From the NCBI RefSeq assembly GCF_029016285.1, contig NZ_CP091975.1:1116001-1180000 (forward strand): 64,000 bases of DNA. Reading direction: 5' to 3'. This document shows, piece after piece, positions 37,347-46,100 of the stretch (within the stretch, counting starts at the first letter, position 1; each line of letters opens with the position of its first letter). A program made the position numbers and the translations under genes. The notes below the pieces were generated by a model that saw nothing but the letters and a program-made list of their open reading frames with translations, ran no database searches and was not told where the DNA came from. This stretch comes from Vibrio sp. DW001. GTDB lineage: Bacteria; Pseudomonadota; Gammaproteobacteria; Enterobacterales; Vibrionaceae.

Positions 37347-38747
37347 TTAACTGAATACCCCATGTATGAACCACTCCTTTTCAGGGGTTCTAAATACCCA
37401 CAACATCTTCCCTTTATGACCTCTGGCAATAAAATAATCTCTTGTTACTTCCCCTGCATCCCACCATCCTGTTGCGAGTCTTTCCGGACCCTGGACGATG
37501 GTGACTTTCTCCTGTAAAGGTGTTGGAAAAGGAAGCAGAATACTGGGTCTTATCTGCTTCGTTTTTTGATCAAGAGTATTATTTTCTAGAGGCTGACAAA
37601 GCCGTGTTGTTTGTTCGGGTCTTGGGTCTGAGGTTAGGGTAAGACCTGAAACGCATTCTTTACCCAACTTTGCTTGTAAGCGAGATATTAGTTCGAGAGC
37701 AGACATGCTTCCCTTCGGACCATCAAAGAGATCGTGTTCGTCTCCTTGCTGTTGGGCCACTCGGCTAATGGATAAGGTAATGCCAATGACGGGTGCATCG
37801 AGCTTAATCGACTCTAGGGTTAACTGGCTGAGTTCGTGCCATTTGCTGGCAAGATAATCACCCTGTGCTGAGGTGAACATGACTTCTTGGACTTCGTTGC
37901 TTTTTTCACGCTTGTGAAGTGTCAATATCAGCTCATAAGCGATCTGATCTCTTCGTTTAAGAAAACGTTCTAATTGCTCGAATAGCGTGTGTAATGGTTT
38001 TTCTAGCCACTGAAAATTATCTATTTCATAGAGTAATTCTAAAGATCGGGTAAATGTTTCTGGTGGATAATAAAATTCGATAAGGTGTTTAAATCGTCCG
38101 GTCAATTGACCAATATAATTAACCAATTCAATATCAAAGCGACGGGCAACGTCTGAAATATCGAGCATGAGAAGCTCACCTAAATGACGAACACCGACAC
38201 GATTCAGCTTTTCTATAGTTTTTTTGGTCAATGCCGTTGCTTCTAAAGGGTAGTTTTTTAATTGCCGCTCTATTGCCCCCTTATCTTCTGAGATACGGTT
38301 GAGTTGGGCTTGAGCGAGTAATCGGGCAGAGTAGGGGGAGTAACCTGTCGCGAAACAGTATTCAATATTAAGGGCGTCTAATGGTTTTTTAATTGCTTGC
38401 CAATAACTATCTAATCCGTCATAGAGAGTCAACATATTACTGACTTTAAGCAATAAACCTGAAGGTGAGGAGAGAGAAATATCCGCTGTAACCATATATA
38501 ACCAGTGAGCAATTTCTAGTAACTTTTTTTCTTCAATATCCGATTTGTATGGGTGTACTTGTAACATATTACAAAGGGAAGCGGCATTGCCTAATCCCAT
38601 ACCGAGTTTCAGCCCAGATTCTGTCGCAATGTTGTTGAGTTGCACGATGTGATTTTTGTGCAGAATAGCAATAGGTAATTCACCTGATTCTGAGAAAAGG
38701 GTATCGAGTTGCAGTTTAGGAAAATGAAGATAGAGCCAAAGAATCAC
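37347..38747 (-). CDS. imuB: ImuB, inactive Y-family polymerase-like mutagenesis protein
   Basis: This 466-residue Y-family relative bridges ImuA, DnaE2 and the sliding clamp. It starts MILWLYLHFPKLQLDTLF, where active Y-polymerases have a catalytic DxD; the acidic catalytic residues are not seen at the usual places, as in other ImuB. The little-finger and C-terminal regions match the family (GVRHLGELLMLD; ATGWWDAGEVTRDYFIARG). The start overlaps the imuA stop by 4 bp and its stop touches dnaE2. Confidence 0.92.
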   Translation of the reverse strand: MILWLYLHFPKLQLDTLFSESGELPIAILHKNHIVQLNNIATESGLKLGMGLGNAASLCNMLQVHPYKSDIEEKKLLEIAHWLYMVTADISLSSPSGLLLKVSNMLTLYDGLDSYWQAIKKPLDALNIEYCFATGYSPYSARLLAQAQLNRISEDKGAIERQLKNYPLEATALTKKTIEKLNRVGVRHLGELLMLDISDVARRFDIELVNYIGQLTGRFKHLIEFYYPPETFTRSLELLYEIDNFQWLEKPLHTLFEQLERFLKRRDQIAYELILTLHKREKSNEVQEVMFTSAQGDYLASKWHELSQLTLESIKLDAPVIGITLSISRVAQQQGDEHDLFDGPKGSMSALELISRLQAKLGKECVSGLTLTSDPRPEQTTRLCQPLENNTLDQKTKQIRPSILLPFPTPLQEKVTIVQGPERLATGWWDAGEVTRDYFIARGHKGKMLWVFRTPEKEWFIHGVFS

Positions 38748-39436
38748 GCGTGGCCTCGTTTCAGTAGAGGAAATGGCATAATATTACTTTGTTCGGCACT
38801 TTCCCCTTGGTTAAGGTGAGCCCAACGATGGCTCATATCGACAGAAAATGTTGATTTAAGCCAACCGCCCTTACGCTTATGGAGAGTGACTTGTATAGCA
38901 TTGGCTTGAGGTTGGAGCTGCATACTCAATGAAATAGGTAAACTAATCTGATATTTTTGTTTGGTTTTGAATAAAAAATTGAGACATTGTCCTGTTTCGC
39001 TGGCGACCTGTAATCTTCTTGCTTGATGCACTTCCAATGATGGATGCCATAAAGTGACGCTGCCACAACAACCGCTTTTCAAGCTTTGCTCCGTAGACCA
39101 AAGCGCCTCTTTTTTTGTTTTAGGAAAGATCATCACGACGCGTTTGAGATCAATGCCTTGTTGAATTAAGTATTCGGAACAGAGGTGCCCAGGTGGATTG
39201 ATAAATACGCTAAGCCTTTGTTTCCCATTTTCTTTTATGTACGGAGTGAGCAATCGTAGTTCGCCAATACCAAAAGCGGATGATATTTCGATCACACCAT
39301 GAGTTGGAAAACCACCACCTAGTTGTTTATCGAGCTCTATATATCCTGTCGGGTGAGTTTCTACGGGATTTTGAGGTTTCGAACCCTGCCAAATCAGGTG
39401 CTTACTATGTAATAGATCAATAGCGGTTTGCATCAT
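38744..39436 (-). CDS. imuA: ImuA, SOS translesion-synthesis accessory protein
   Basis: This 230-residue RecA/SulA-like protein is the first gene of the imuA-imuB-dnaE2 cassette. TGYIELDKQLGGGFPTHGVIEIS resembles the RecA core strand and Walker-like region; QRLSVFINPPGHLCSEYL continues the fold. Two ATG codons in tandem mark the start (39436 or 39433), with GAGAGAGA as ribosome site. That site belongs to one arm of a long inverted repeat containing the LexA box, so translation could be structure-sensitive if transcripts start further upstream. Confidence 0.9.
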   Translation of the reverse strand: MMQTAIDLLHSKHLIWQGSKPQNPVETHPTGYIELDKQLGGGFPTHGVIEISSAFGIGELRLLTPYIKENGKQRLSVFINPPGHLCSEYLIQQGIDLKRVVMIFPKTKKEALWSTEQSLKSGCCGSVTLWHPSLEVHQARRLQVASETGQCLNFLFKTKQKYQISLPISLSMQLQPQANAIQVTLHKRKGGWLKSTFSVDMSHRWAHLNQGESAEQSNIMPFPLLKRGHA

Positions 39437-39437
39437 T

Positions 39438-39489
39438 CTCTCTCGATCAAATATACTGGATATATATACAGTATATTTGATCGAGAGAG
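39438..39489 (-). promoter_or_regulatory. LexA (SOS) box inside a 52-bp inverted repeat
   Basis: CTG-N10-CAG at 39456-39471 (TACTGGATATATATACAGTA with flanks) fits the gamma-proteobacterial SOS box. It is centred in two perfect 21-base arms, 39438-39458 and 39469-39489, reading CTCTCTCGATCAAATATACTG and its reverse complement in shortened form CTCTCTCGATCAA... . The arm nearest imuA contains its ribosome site. LexA control of imuABC is known in other bacteria. Confidence 0.87.
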
Positions 39490-39615
39490 AGGATCAAGGA
39501 AGAAAAGCAGTAATCAGAGAGATAAACTATTTCTATATAAAATACAGAACCTTGTATAGTATCCGAGTCTAAATCAATAATTCTCACTGAGTGAGTCGTA
39601 TCTAGGAGTTATTTA

Positions 39616-40551
39616 ATGCATCAGCAACTCATTATGCTGTTCGCACTCATTGTCATGAGTTTTTCTATCGGCTTATGGTTTCAAAAGAAATATGCAGAGA
39701 TCAATCAATCTCTTAGCGTAACCTTAGGCAAATTTACTTTAACCATCATCATTCCCTACTCAATACTGACCTCTATCTGGCAACTCCCCAAAATAGAATC
39801 TCAACTTTTTTATCTTCCTTTAGTAGGGGTTGGGGTCATCTTTCTAGGAGCTCTGGTTGGTTTTGTTGCCGTGAAATGGAAAAAGCTTGCACCTAAACAA
39901 GCTGGGGCATTAGTTTCAGTTACCACTATTTATAATTTAGGTGCATTAGGTAACCTGTGTGCTTTTTTTATCTTCGGCGAAAATGGGATAGCGATTGCTG
40001 CCCTGTATAAACTAAGTGAGGAGTTAATCTATTTTGCCGGGATCTACCCTTACGCCCGAAAATGCGGAGATCAGCCGCTCAATATTGGTAAAAAATATTT
40101 CTGGCGTGACCCTATATTTTTAGCTGCAATCAGTGCTATTTTTATTGGTTTGATGCTTAACTTAAGTGGCCTCAACAGACCGCTGATTATTGGTGATATT
40201 AACCAGTATGTGATTCCATTTGGCAGCTTAATGATGGTTTTCTCTGTGGGATTGACATTTAATCTTAAGGGCGGGGATAAGTGGAAAATATTGGCGATAC
40301 AGGTATCAACATGCCGGGCAGTTCTTGCTCCGGCCGTTGCGATTCTTCTCATTACATTGTTTGATTTGTGGTCAGTATACGATGGGTTGGTTGCTAAGGT
40401 ATGTATTCTGTTATCGGTTATGCCAACGGGCTTTACTTCAACGATACCAACGGTGTTGTATCGCCTAGACAGCGATCTTGCCAATACGGCATGGTTCTAT
40501 AGTTATTTGGCTTTTCTTATTGCTTTTCCAATAACAGTGATGCTGCTTTAG
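39616..40551 (+). CDS. AEC-family (auxin efflux carrier-like) transporter
   Basis: This 311-residue integral membrane protein has about ten hydrophobic helices in two five-helix halves, the BART/AEC layout. Landmarks are an N-terminal LIMLFALIVMSFSIGLWFQ helix, GALGNLCAFFIFGENG in the first half and VMPTGFTSTIPTVLYRLD in the second. Substrates in the family are organic acids or similar; none can be assigned here. GGAG precedes ATG 39616. It diverges from imuA, and a repeat-like spacer separates it from the convergent yciK. Confidence 0.85.
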   Translation: MHQQLIMLFALIVMSFSIGLWFQKKYAEINQSLSVTLGKFTLTIIIPYSILTSIWQLPKIESQLFYLPLVGVGVIFLGALVGFVAVKWKKLAPKQAGALVSVTTIYNLGALGNLCAFFIFGENGIAIAALYKLSEELIYFAGIYPYARKCGDQPLNIGKKYFWRDPIFLAAISAIFIGLMLNLSGLNRPLIIGDINQYVIPFGSLMMVFSVGLTFNLKGGDKWKILAIQVSTCRAVLAPAVAILLITLFDLWSVYDGLVAKVCILLSVMPTGFTSTIPTVLYRLDSDLANTAWFYSYLAFLIAFPITVMLL

Positions 40552-40604
40552 AGTGTTAAGCGTTAGCTATAAGGTCTTCTCGAACAATCACTTCGCGTTT
40601 GTCT

Positions 40605-40675
40605 AGGAATGAACGAAGTGACGATTCAAGAAGTGAAGAATCTCTCGATTTAAGAAGCGAACAGAGTGAACACCT
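40605..40675. repeat. Degenerate short repeats between AEC gene and yciK
   Basis: Variants of AAGAAGTGAAGAAT and AAGAAGCGAACAGA alternate with GAACGAAGTGACGATT and TCTCTCGATT. The pattern looks like a decayed repetitive intergenic element. It contains no credible gene and no clear terminator. Confidence 0.35.
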
Positions 40676-40692
40676 AGTCAATCGAGGGGATC

Positions 40693-41439
40693 CTATTTAG
40701 GCTGGGCATCAATACACTGCCCATTTATCTCTTTACCTTCAGGTGCCATTAAATAGAGATAGAGTGGCATAATATCTAACGGTGTTTTTAATAAATGCGA
40801 ATCCTCTGCTGGATAGGCTGTAGCCCGCATCCCTGTTCGCGTTGCGCCTGGGTTAATGGCATTAACCTTAATCACAGTGTCGGTTAACTCATCAGCAAGG
40901 ATCTGCATCATACCTTCGGTCGCGAATTTGGAGATTGAATAGGTTCCCCAAAAAGCTCTGCCTTTATGTCCTACGGAAGACGAGGTGTAGACAATGCGCG
41001 CATCATCAGAATTATGTAAAATAGGCAATAAGGCCTGAGTCATCAAAAACTGCGCTTTTACATTGATTTGCATCACATCATCAAAGGTGTCTTCACTTAT
41101 TTGATCGAATGGACTGATGACGCCAAGCAGGCTTGCATTATGTAATACACCATCTAAACGGCCAAACTGCTGTTCAATCGTTTCTGCCATATCAATATAG
41201 TTCTGTTTACTTGCCCCTTTCATATCCAATGGAATAATTGCAGGCTGAACATAACCAGCGGCTTCAATTTCATCATAAGTTTGTTCAAGTTTTTTAACGG
41301 TACGGCCCAATAGAATAACGGTCGCACCATATTCGGCATAACTAAGAGCCGCTTGCTTTCCTATTCCAGCGCCAGCGCCGGTAACTAAAATGATTTTATC
41401 TTTGAGTGCATCTTTTGAGACTGAATAATCCACTTCCAT
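40693..41439 (-). CDS. yciK: YciK-type short-chain dehydrogenase
   Basis: This 248-residue SDR shows the NAD(P) loop VTGAGAGIGKQAALSYAEYG, LHNASLLG, and the catalytic Ser and YSISK in SSSVGHKGRAFWGTYSISKFATEG. It resembles E. coli YciK throughout, including NPGATRTGMRATAYP. The substrate is not established. It is divergent from sohB, matching the linkage of these genes in vibrios and enterics. Confidence 0.92.
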   Translation of the reverse strand: MEVDYSVSKDALKDKIILVTGAGAGIGKQAALSYAEYGATVILLGRTVKKLEQTYDEIEAAGYVQPAIIPLDMKGASKQNYIDMAETIEQQFGRLDGVLHNASLLGVISPFDQISEDTFDDVMQINVKAQFLMTQALLPILHNSDDARIVYTSSSVGHKGRAFWGTYSISKFATEGMMQILADELTDTVIKVNAINPGATRTGMRATAYPAEDSHLLKTPLDIMPLYLYLMAPEGKEINGQCIDAQPK

Positions 41440-41520
41440 ATCCCTATTTTTATTATTTAATGTTGGTTATCATGACAAAGTGATTACAATACACGAATTG
41501 AAATGATTGGGGATACTAGA

Positions 41521-42582
41521 TTGGAATTTTTGTTGGACTACGGCCTATTTTTGGCCAAGATTGCGACTTTTGTTGTGGCAGTTATTGCTATTTTAGTGGT
41601 TGCAAAAGCAGTCGGTGGGAAACAAGGTGGCCCGAAAGGTGAGTTAGAGATCACCAATCTAACCGAGAGACACAAAGATAACATTGAAGTGATGGAGCAT
41701 CACTTACATGATGGCACCTTTATAAAAGAGCGCGATAAAGCAGAAAAAAAAGCAGAAAAAGAGAAAGCAAAATCACGAAATAAAGAAGTGAAACAAGCGG
41801 TTAAAGAAGGGGCTTTAGAAAGTACACGTGAAGCGCATCTGTTTGTTTTGGATTTTAATGGCAGCATTGATGCTAAAGAAGTCGCGTCTCTGCGAGAAGA
41901 AGTCACCGCAATATTGTCTGTTGCTAGAGAGGGTGATGAGGTGTTACTTCGTCTAGAATCGGGTGGTGGAATGGTCCATGGTTACGGCCTTGCGTCCTCG
42001 CAGCTTGACCGTATCAAAGCCGCAAATATCCCACTGATTATCTCTGTCGACAAAGTCGCCGCAAGTGGTGGTTATATGATGGCGTGTATTGGTGACAAAA
42101 TTGTATCTGCTCCTTTTGCCATTGTTGGTTCAATTGGCGTGATTGCTCAACTGCCGAATTTCAACAAACTGCTTAAAAAACATAATATAGAGTTTGAACA
42201 GCTCACCGCCGGTGAATATAAACGTACATTGACGATGTTCGGTGAGAACAGCGATAAAGCGCGGGATAAATTTAAACAAGAACTTGAAGAAACCCATGGG
42301 CTATTCAAAGATTTCATCCGTGAACGACGTCCTGCACTTGATTTAGAAAAAGTGGCAACAGGTGAGCATTGGTTTGGAACACAAGCTCAAGCGCTAGGGT
42401 TAGTGGATGAAATCAGCACATCTGATGATATCGTGGTTAATGCCTGTAAAAAGAAAACGGTACTTTCTGTCCGTTATGTTCAAAAGAAAAAAATGGCGGA
42501 TAAACTGGCCAGAATCGGTGGCGAAGCCGCAGATCATTTATTGATGAAATGGTTATCTCGTGGACAGAGACCGATAATGTAG
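41521..42582 (+). CDS. sohB: SohB, inner-membrane S49-family peptidase
   Basis: This 353-residue protein is a SppA-related serine protease. An N-terminal membrane helix (FLLDYGLFLAKIATFVVAVIA as landmarks DYGLFLAK and FVVAVIAILVV) is followed by a Lys/Glu-rich linker and the S49 domain, with nucleophile Ser in DKVAASGGYMMA and the neighbouring APFAIVGSIGV. I prefer TTG 41521 (MEFLLDYGLFLAK) because it aligns with E. coli SohB. ATG 41503 in frame would add six residues. Confidence 0.9.
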   Translation: MEFLLDYGLFLAKIATFVVAVIAILVVAKAVGGKQGGPKGELEITNLTERHKDNIEVMEHHLHDGTFIKERDKAEKKAEKEKAKSRNKEVKQAVKEGALESTREAHLFVLDFNGSIDAKEVASLREEVTAILSVAREGDEVLLRLESGGGMVHGYGLASSQLDRIKAANIPLIISVDKVAASGGYMMACIGDKIVSAPFAIVGSIGVIAQLPNFNKLLKKHNIEFEQLTAGEYKRTLTMFGENSDKARDKFKQELEETHGLFKDFIRERRPALDLEKVATGEHWFGTQAQALGLVDEISTSDDIVVNACKKKTVLSVRYVQKKKMADKLARIGGEAADHLLMKWLSRGQRPIM

Positions 42583-42659
42583 AGAATATCAGTGTGTATC
42601 GTTCAATAGGTTACATCTGTATACAAGAGTAAAACGTCGTTATTATCTACGATTATTAT

Positions 42660-42705
42660 GTGGGTTAACAAGCTATTAGCTTAATAAAGCACTTGCTTAA
42701 CCCAC
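42660..42705. repeat. Imperfect inverted repeat upstream of cmk
   Basis: GTGGGTTAACAAG (from 42660) pairs with CTTGCTTAACCCAC (ending 42705), one bulged base. No T tract follows. It may be a transcript-stabilising hairpin or a regulatory dyad in the sohB-cmk gap. Confidence 0.5.
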
Positions 42706-42852
42706 TTATAATGACTTGATAGTCAATTATTAAATTTTAAATTTTCCTCCTTCTTTCCTCGCTCCGCTCCTCATTTCGACCTATAATATGCCGCCGATAA
42801 AAGTGGTTCTATACGGATAGAATTGCGACACACTTAAGAATTGGAGTAATAA

Positions 42853-43530
42853 ATGTCCTTGAAGAAACCCGTTGTAACTGTTGATGGACCTAGTGGTGCA
42901 GGTAAAGGCACGCTATGTATGTTGTTGGCTGAAAAACTCGGTTTTCACTTACTTGATTCTGGCGCTATTTACCGTGTATTAGCTCTTGCGGCTATTCATC
43001 ATGGTGTCAATACAGAATCGGAAGAGGCGTTAGTACCTTTAGCGACGCATTTAGACGTACAGTTTATCGCGGAAGGTGATTTGGTTAAGGTTATTTTAGA
43101 AGGGGAAGATGTCTCTTCAGAGCTCCGTAAAGAAGAGACGGGTACCGCAGCATCAAAAGTGGCGGCATTACCACGAGTCCGTGAGGCGTTATTACGACGC
43201 CAACGTTCATTTAGCAACGAACAAGGCTTGGTTGCTGATGGGCGTGATATGGGCACGGTAGTTTTCCCAAATGCTGAAGTGAAGATCTTCCTTGACGCAA
43301 CGGCTGAGGAAAGGGCGGATAGACGCCTTAAGCAGTTGCAAGAAAAGGGGTTAAGTGTTAAATTTGACCACCTTTTACGCGAGATACAGGAGCGTGATGA
43401 CAGAGACCGCAACCGTGCGGTGGCTCCGTTACGTCCTGCTGATGGCGCATTAGTGCTTGATTCCACTACACTTTCTATAGGTGAAGTGGTTGATCAAGCG
43501 CTTGAATATATCGAATCTAAATTGTCTTAA
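42853..43530 (+). CDS. cmk: Cytidylate kinase
   Basis: Cmk phosphorylates CMP and dCMP. This 225-residue protein has the P-loop GPSGAGKGT (10-18), the nucleotide monophosphate-binding [12 protein letters not shown] and the [19 protein letters not shown] lid-like region typical of bacterial CMP kinases. GGAGTAATAA precedes ATG 42853. It is directly upstream of rpsA, an arrangement conserved in gamma-proteobacteria and often co-transcribed. Confidence 0.97.
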   Translation: MSLKKPVVTVDGPSGAGKGTLCMLLAEKLGFHLLDSGAIYRVLALAAIHHGVNTESEEALVPLATHLDVQFIAEGDLVKVILEGEDVSSELRKEETGTAASKVAALPRVREALLRRQRSFSNEQGLVADGRDMGTVVFPNAEVKIFLDATAEERADRRLKQLQEKGLSVKFDHLLREIQERDDRDRNRAVAPLRPADGALVLDSTTLSIGEVVDQALEYIESKLS

Positions 43531-43634
43531 TTTAAGAGGCAATAGGAGGTCGGTCGCAAGGATGATGACTGGCTATTTTATCAACCCCACGCGGTAGGAT
43601 GCCCGTGGAAGTTTAATAATTGAAGATCAAATTA
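43531..43634 (+). promoter_or_regulatory. rpsA leader (S1 translational autoregulation type)
   Basis: The 104 bases before rpsA have several short pairing stretches (for example CCCACGCGG and GCCCGTGG) and no canonical Shine-Dalgarno. Only TTGAAGATCAAATTA precedes the ATG, much like the GAAG-containing start of E. coli rpsA, whose folded leader lets S1 control its own translation. Function is inferred from this likeness. Confidence 0.6.
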
Positions 43635-45314
43635 ATGACTGAATCTTTCGCTCAACTCTTTGAAGAGTCTCTAAACGAACTAGAACTTCGCCCAGGTACC
43701 ATTGTTAAAGGTACTGTAGTTGCTATCGAGAACGGTTTCGTTCTTGTTGATGCTGGCCTAAAATCAGAATCTGCTATCCCAGCAGAGGAATTCAAGAACG
43801 CTGCTGGCGAACTTGATGTTGAAATTGGTTCAGAAATCGACGTAGCACTTGATGCTGTTGAAGATGGCTTTGGTGAAACTAAACTTTCTCGTGAGAAAGC
43901 TAAGCGTCACGAAGCTTGGATCGTTCTTGAGAAAGCATACGAAGAAGCTGAAACTGTTATTGGTATCATTAACGGTAAAGTTAAAGGTGGTTTCACAGTA
44001 GAACTAAACGGTATCCGTGCGTTCCTACCTGGTTCATTAGTAGATGTTCGCCCAATCCGCGACACTGCTCACCTAGAGAACAAAGAGCTAGAGTTTAAAG
44101 TAATTAAGCTAGATCAAAAGCGTAACAACGTTGTTGTTTCTCGCCGTGCTGTTATCGAATCTGAAAACAGTGTTGAGCGTGACGAGCTTCTTGAAACTCT
44201 TCAAGAAGGTAGCGAAGTTAAAGGTATCGTTAAGAACCTTACTGACTACGGTGCATTCGTTGACCTTGGCGGCGTAGATGGCCTACTTCACATTACAGAT
44301 ATGGCTTGGAAGCGTGTTAAGCACCCATCTGAGATCGTAAACGTAGGTGATGAAATCCTAGTTAAAGTTCTTAAGTTTGACCGTGAGCGTACTCGCGTAT
44401 CTCTAGGTCTTAAGCAACTTGGTGAAGATCCATGGGTAGCAATCGCTAAGCGTTACCCAGAAGGTCACAAACTAACTGGTCGTGTTACTAACTTAACTGA
44501 CTACGGTTGCTTCGTGGAAATCGAAGAAGGCGTTGAAGGTTTAGTACACGTTTCAGAAATGGATTGGACTAACAAGAATATCCACCCATCTAAAGTGGTT
44601 AACGTTGGCGATGAAGCTGAAGTTATGGTTCTTGAGATTGACGAAGAACGTCGTCGTATTTCTCTAGGCCTTAAGCAGTGTAAAGCTAACCCTTGGCAGT
44701 CATTCTCTGAAGCGCAAGTTAAAGGCGACAAAGTAACTGGTAAGATTAAGTCTATCACTGACTTTGGTATCTTTATCGGTCTTGACGGCGGCATCGACGG
44801 TCTTGTTCACTTATCTGATATCTCTTGGAATGTTGCAGGAGAAGATGCGGTACGTGATTATAAGAAAGGCGATGAAATCTCTGCAGTTGTTCTTGCAGTT
44901 GATGCAGAGCGTGAACGTATTTCTCTTGGCGTTAAGCAAATGGAAAATGACCCGTTCAACGCATTTGTTGCTGATAACAAGAAAGGCATCCTAATTAACG
45001 CAACTGTAACTGCAGTTGACGCAAAAGGTGCTACACTTGAAATTGCAGAGGGTGTTGAAGGTTACATCCGTGCATCTGAAGTTTCACGTGACCGTGTTGA
45101 AGATGCATCTCTAATCCTAAGCGTAGGCGATAGTGTTGAAGCTAAGTTCACGGGCGTTGACCGTAAGAACCGCGTAGTAAACCTTTCTGTTAAAGCGAAG
45201 GATGAAGCTGACGAGCAAGAAGCAATGGCGTCAGTGAACAAGCAAGAAGATACTTCTACTAGCGGGTTCACAAATGCTATGGCAGATGCTTTCAAGGCTG
45301 CTAAAGGCGAGTAA
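43635..45314 (+). CDS. rpsA: Ribosomal protein bS1
   Basis: This protein of about 559 residues, near the E. coli length of 557, has six S1 RNA-binding repeats. Repeats 3-6 are marked by the recurring GxVxxLTDYGxFV-like and RISLGLKQ sequences. It brings mRNA to the 30S subunit. I chose ATG 43635 ([12 protein letters not shown]); an in-frame TTG at 43620 adds only MKIKL. Codon use looks strongly biased to preferred codons, as expected for a highly expressed protein. A terminator follows. Confidence 0.97.
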   Translation: MTESFAQLFEESLNELELRPGTIVKGTVVAIENGFVLVDAGLKSESAIPAEEFKNAAGELDVEIGSEIDVALDAVEDGFGETKLSREKAKRHEAWIVLEKAYEEAETVIGIINGKVKGGFTVELNGIRAFLPGSLVDVRPIRDTAHLENKELEFKVIKLDQKRNNVVVSRRAVIESENSVERDELLETLQEGSEVKGIVKNLTDYGAFVDLGGVDGLLHITDMAWKRVKHPSEIVNVGDEILVKVLKFDRERTRVSLGLKQLGEDPWVAIAKRYPEGHKLTGRVTNLTDYGCFVEIEEGVEGLVHVSEMDWTNKNIHPSKVVNVGDEAEVMVLEIDEERRRISLGLKQCKANPWQSFSEAQVKGDKVTGKIKSITDFGIFIGLDGGIDGLVHLSDISWNVAGEDAVRDYKKGDEISAVVLAVDAERERISLGVKQMENDPFNAFVADNKKGILINATVTAVDAKGATLEIAEGVEGYIRASEVSRDRVEDASLILSVGDSVEAKFTGVDRKNRVVNLSVKAKDEADEQEAMASVNKQEDTSTSGFTNAMADAFKAAKGE

Positions 45315-45325
45315 TAATCGCAATT

Positions 45326-45351
45326 AGGGAGCCTTTTGGCTCCCTTTTTTT
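45326..45351 (+). terminator. Terminator after rpsA
   Basis: AGGGAGCC pairs with GGCTCCCT over TTTT, followed by a seven-base T tract. Confidence 0.9.
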
Positions 45352-45388
45352 ATGATTTGACGTTTTTGAAAATGTGATGAGGGTAAAT

Positions 45389-45670
45389 ATGACTAAGTCT
45401 GAACTAATAGAAAGACTCTGTGCTGAGCAAACACACCTTTCTGCGAAAGAGATAGAAGACGCTGTGAAAGATGTTCTAGAGCATATGGCTTCTACCTTAG
45501 AAAGTGGTGATCGAATCGAAATTCGTGGCTTTGGTAGTTTCTCATTGCATTATCGTGAACCTCGTTTAGGTCGTAACCCTAAAACAGGTGATAAGGTTGA
45601 ACTTGACGGAAAATATGTTCCGCACTTTAAACCAGGCAAAGAGCTTCGCGAACGCGTAGATATTAGCTAG
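45389..45670 (+). CDS. ihfB: Integration host factor beta subunit
   Basis: IhfB pairs with IhfA to bend DNA. This 93-residue HU-family protein starts [14 protein letters not shown] and carries the DNA-binding arm [22 protein letters not shown] with the conserved Pro. GAGGG precedes ATG 45389; GTG 45374 in frame would add five residues without conservation. It follows rpsA after a terminator, as in E. coli, and is followed by its own terminator. Confidence 0.96.
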   Translation: MTKSELIERLCAEQTHLSAKEIEDAVKDVLEHMASTLESGDRIEIRGFGSFSLHYREPRLGRNPKTGDKVELDGKYVPHFKPGKELRERVDIS

Positions 45671-45690
45671 TATCACTCATATAGAGTTAT

Positions 45691-45724
45691 AAAAAAGCGG
45701 CATATTTTAATATGCCGCTTTTTT
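45691..45724 (+). terminator. Terminator after ihfB
   Basis: AAAAAGCGGCATA pairs with TATGCCGCTTTTT around TTTTAA, flanked by A and T tracts. Confidence 0.9.
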
Positions 45725-45801
45725 ATAAGCGGTTTCCGATGGTTTGTAGACTCAAATTACTGCATAATCAGACGTTAGCGAAATATCTGGAGTAGTGAGT
45801 C

Positions 45802-46077
45802 ATGAAAATTATAAAAACGATTCTAGTCATTGCACTTTTTCTTGTGGCATTAGCATTAGGTGCGCAAAATCAAGAAGTCGTCTCTTTTAACTACCTATTG
45901 GCACAAGGTGAATTTCACCTGTCTACATTGCTAGGGGTTGTTTTTGTTGCTGGATTTGTACTAGCTTGGCTTATTGTGGGAAGTATGCAATTAAAATCTC
46001 AGTTAACCATTCGTCGTTTAAATCGAAAGCTGAAGAAGTCTTCTGTCAATCAGCTTCCGGTCGAGTCGAAAGCTTAA
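45802..46077 (+). CDS. lapA: LapA (YciS), lipopolysaccharide assembly protein A
   Basis: This 91-residue protein has two membrane helices (about residues 5-22 and 41-63) separated by QNQEVVSFNYLLAQGEF, and a basic cytoplasmic tail. The pattern and its pairing with LapB identify it. With LapB it works in regulating LPS amount through LpxC turnover. AP-type spacing: 23 bp before lapB. Confidence 0.92.
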   Translation: MKIIKTILVIALFLVALALGAQNQEVVSFNYLLAQGEFHLSTLLGVVFVAGFVLAWLIVGSMQLKSQLTIRRLNRKLKKSSVNQLPVESKA

Positions 46078-46100
46078 TGGTGATATAGCGGTAAGCATCC

